The notes under the pieces are model-generated. The model was not told the origin of the DNA, made no database searches, and was given only the letters and a program-made list of their open reading frames with translations. Shown piece after piece: positions 63,878 to 64,000 of a DNA stretch of 64,000 nucleotides. The DNA comes from Solen grandis. Lineage: Eukaryota; Mollusca; Bivalvia; Adapedonta; Solenidae. The first letter of the stretch is position 1, and every line of letters starts with the position of its first letter. The position numbers and the translations under genes are program-made. The stretch covers positions 33,802,346 through 33,866,345 of the forward strand of contig CM037789.1 in assembly GCA_021229015.1 (NCBI GenBank), in the 5' to 3' direction.

Positions 63878-63977
63878 NNNNNNNNNNNNNNNNNNNNNNN
63901 NNNNNNNNNNNNNNNNNNNNNNNNNNNNNNNNNNNNNNNNNNNNNNNNNNNNNNNNNNNNNNNNNNNNNNNNNNNNN
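63878..63977. other. Assembly gap (100 N)
   Basis: Exactly 100 N. Only 23 bases follow in the window. Confidence 0.98.
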
Positions 63978-64000
63978 AGGGCCATAACTTCTAAGTCTTT

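Overview
The window looks like nuclear DNA of a bivalve mollusc, probably a clam. It is AT-rich and has spliced genes with GT-AG introns. It is full of tRNA-derived SINEs, short inverted-repeat elements, minisatellites and the (TCCG)n/GGTCAAGGTCA-type repeats common in clams and scallops. Two runs of exactly 100 N (26789-26888 and 63878-63977) are scaffold gaps. The species cannot be fixed from the sequence alone.

Layout. (1) 1-12250: the 3' two thirds of a viperin/RSAD2 gene on the + strand: five exons, introns packed with repeats, and a 319-bp satellite in the last intron. (2) 12250-22285: gene-poor DNA with SINEs, a clean MITE, foldback elements and a SINE whose Pol III A-box segment is repeated nine times. 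(3) 22286-23308: an intronless class A GPCR on the - strand. (4) 23309-30540: mostly unannotatable sequence, with a 38-bp CACGTG minisatellite that runs into a gap. (5) 30561-32291: an alpha-tubulin gene (+) of a divergent isotype that has Arg at position 40. (6) 32300-42140: LINE and MITE/SINE debris and one candidate small terminal exon. (7) 42146-47400: a canonical alpha-tubulin gene (-) with identical intron positions and a 28-bp minisatellite in intron 2. (8) about 48711-58404: a very long, imperfect palindromic element with virus-like genes. (9) 58405-64000: repeats, plus an orphan histone-type 3' stem-loop just before the last gap.

The most interesting object is (8). Two arms of about 5.6 and 3.8 kb face each other across a 234-bp spacer. 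Both arms carry the same gene order toward the centre: an unknown 134-aa protein, a double PC4-like ssDNA-binding coactivator, a single-BIR (IAP-like) protein, a 48-aa ORF, and a TATA-binding-protein homologue that keeps all four DNA-bending phenylalanines. Two of the promoters share a CCAAT-plus-TATA module. The outer ends carry NRF-1-, CRE- and YY1-like sites in both arms. The inverted repeat stops exactly at the stop codon of the TBP-like gene. Frameshifts are complementary: each of the four larger genes is intact in one arm and broken in the other. The set suggests an element that brings its own Pol II promoter-recognition factor, a coactivator and an anti-apoptotic protein. No polymerase, integrase, transposase or capsid gene is visible, so its mobility and its viral or transposon ancestry are inference.
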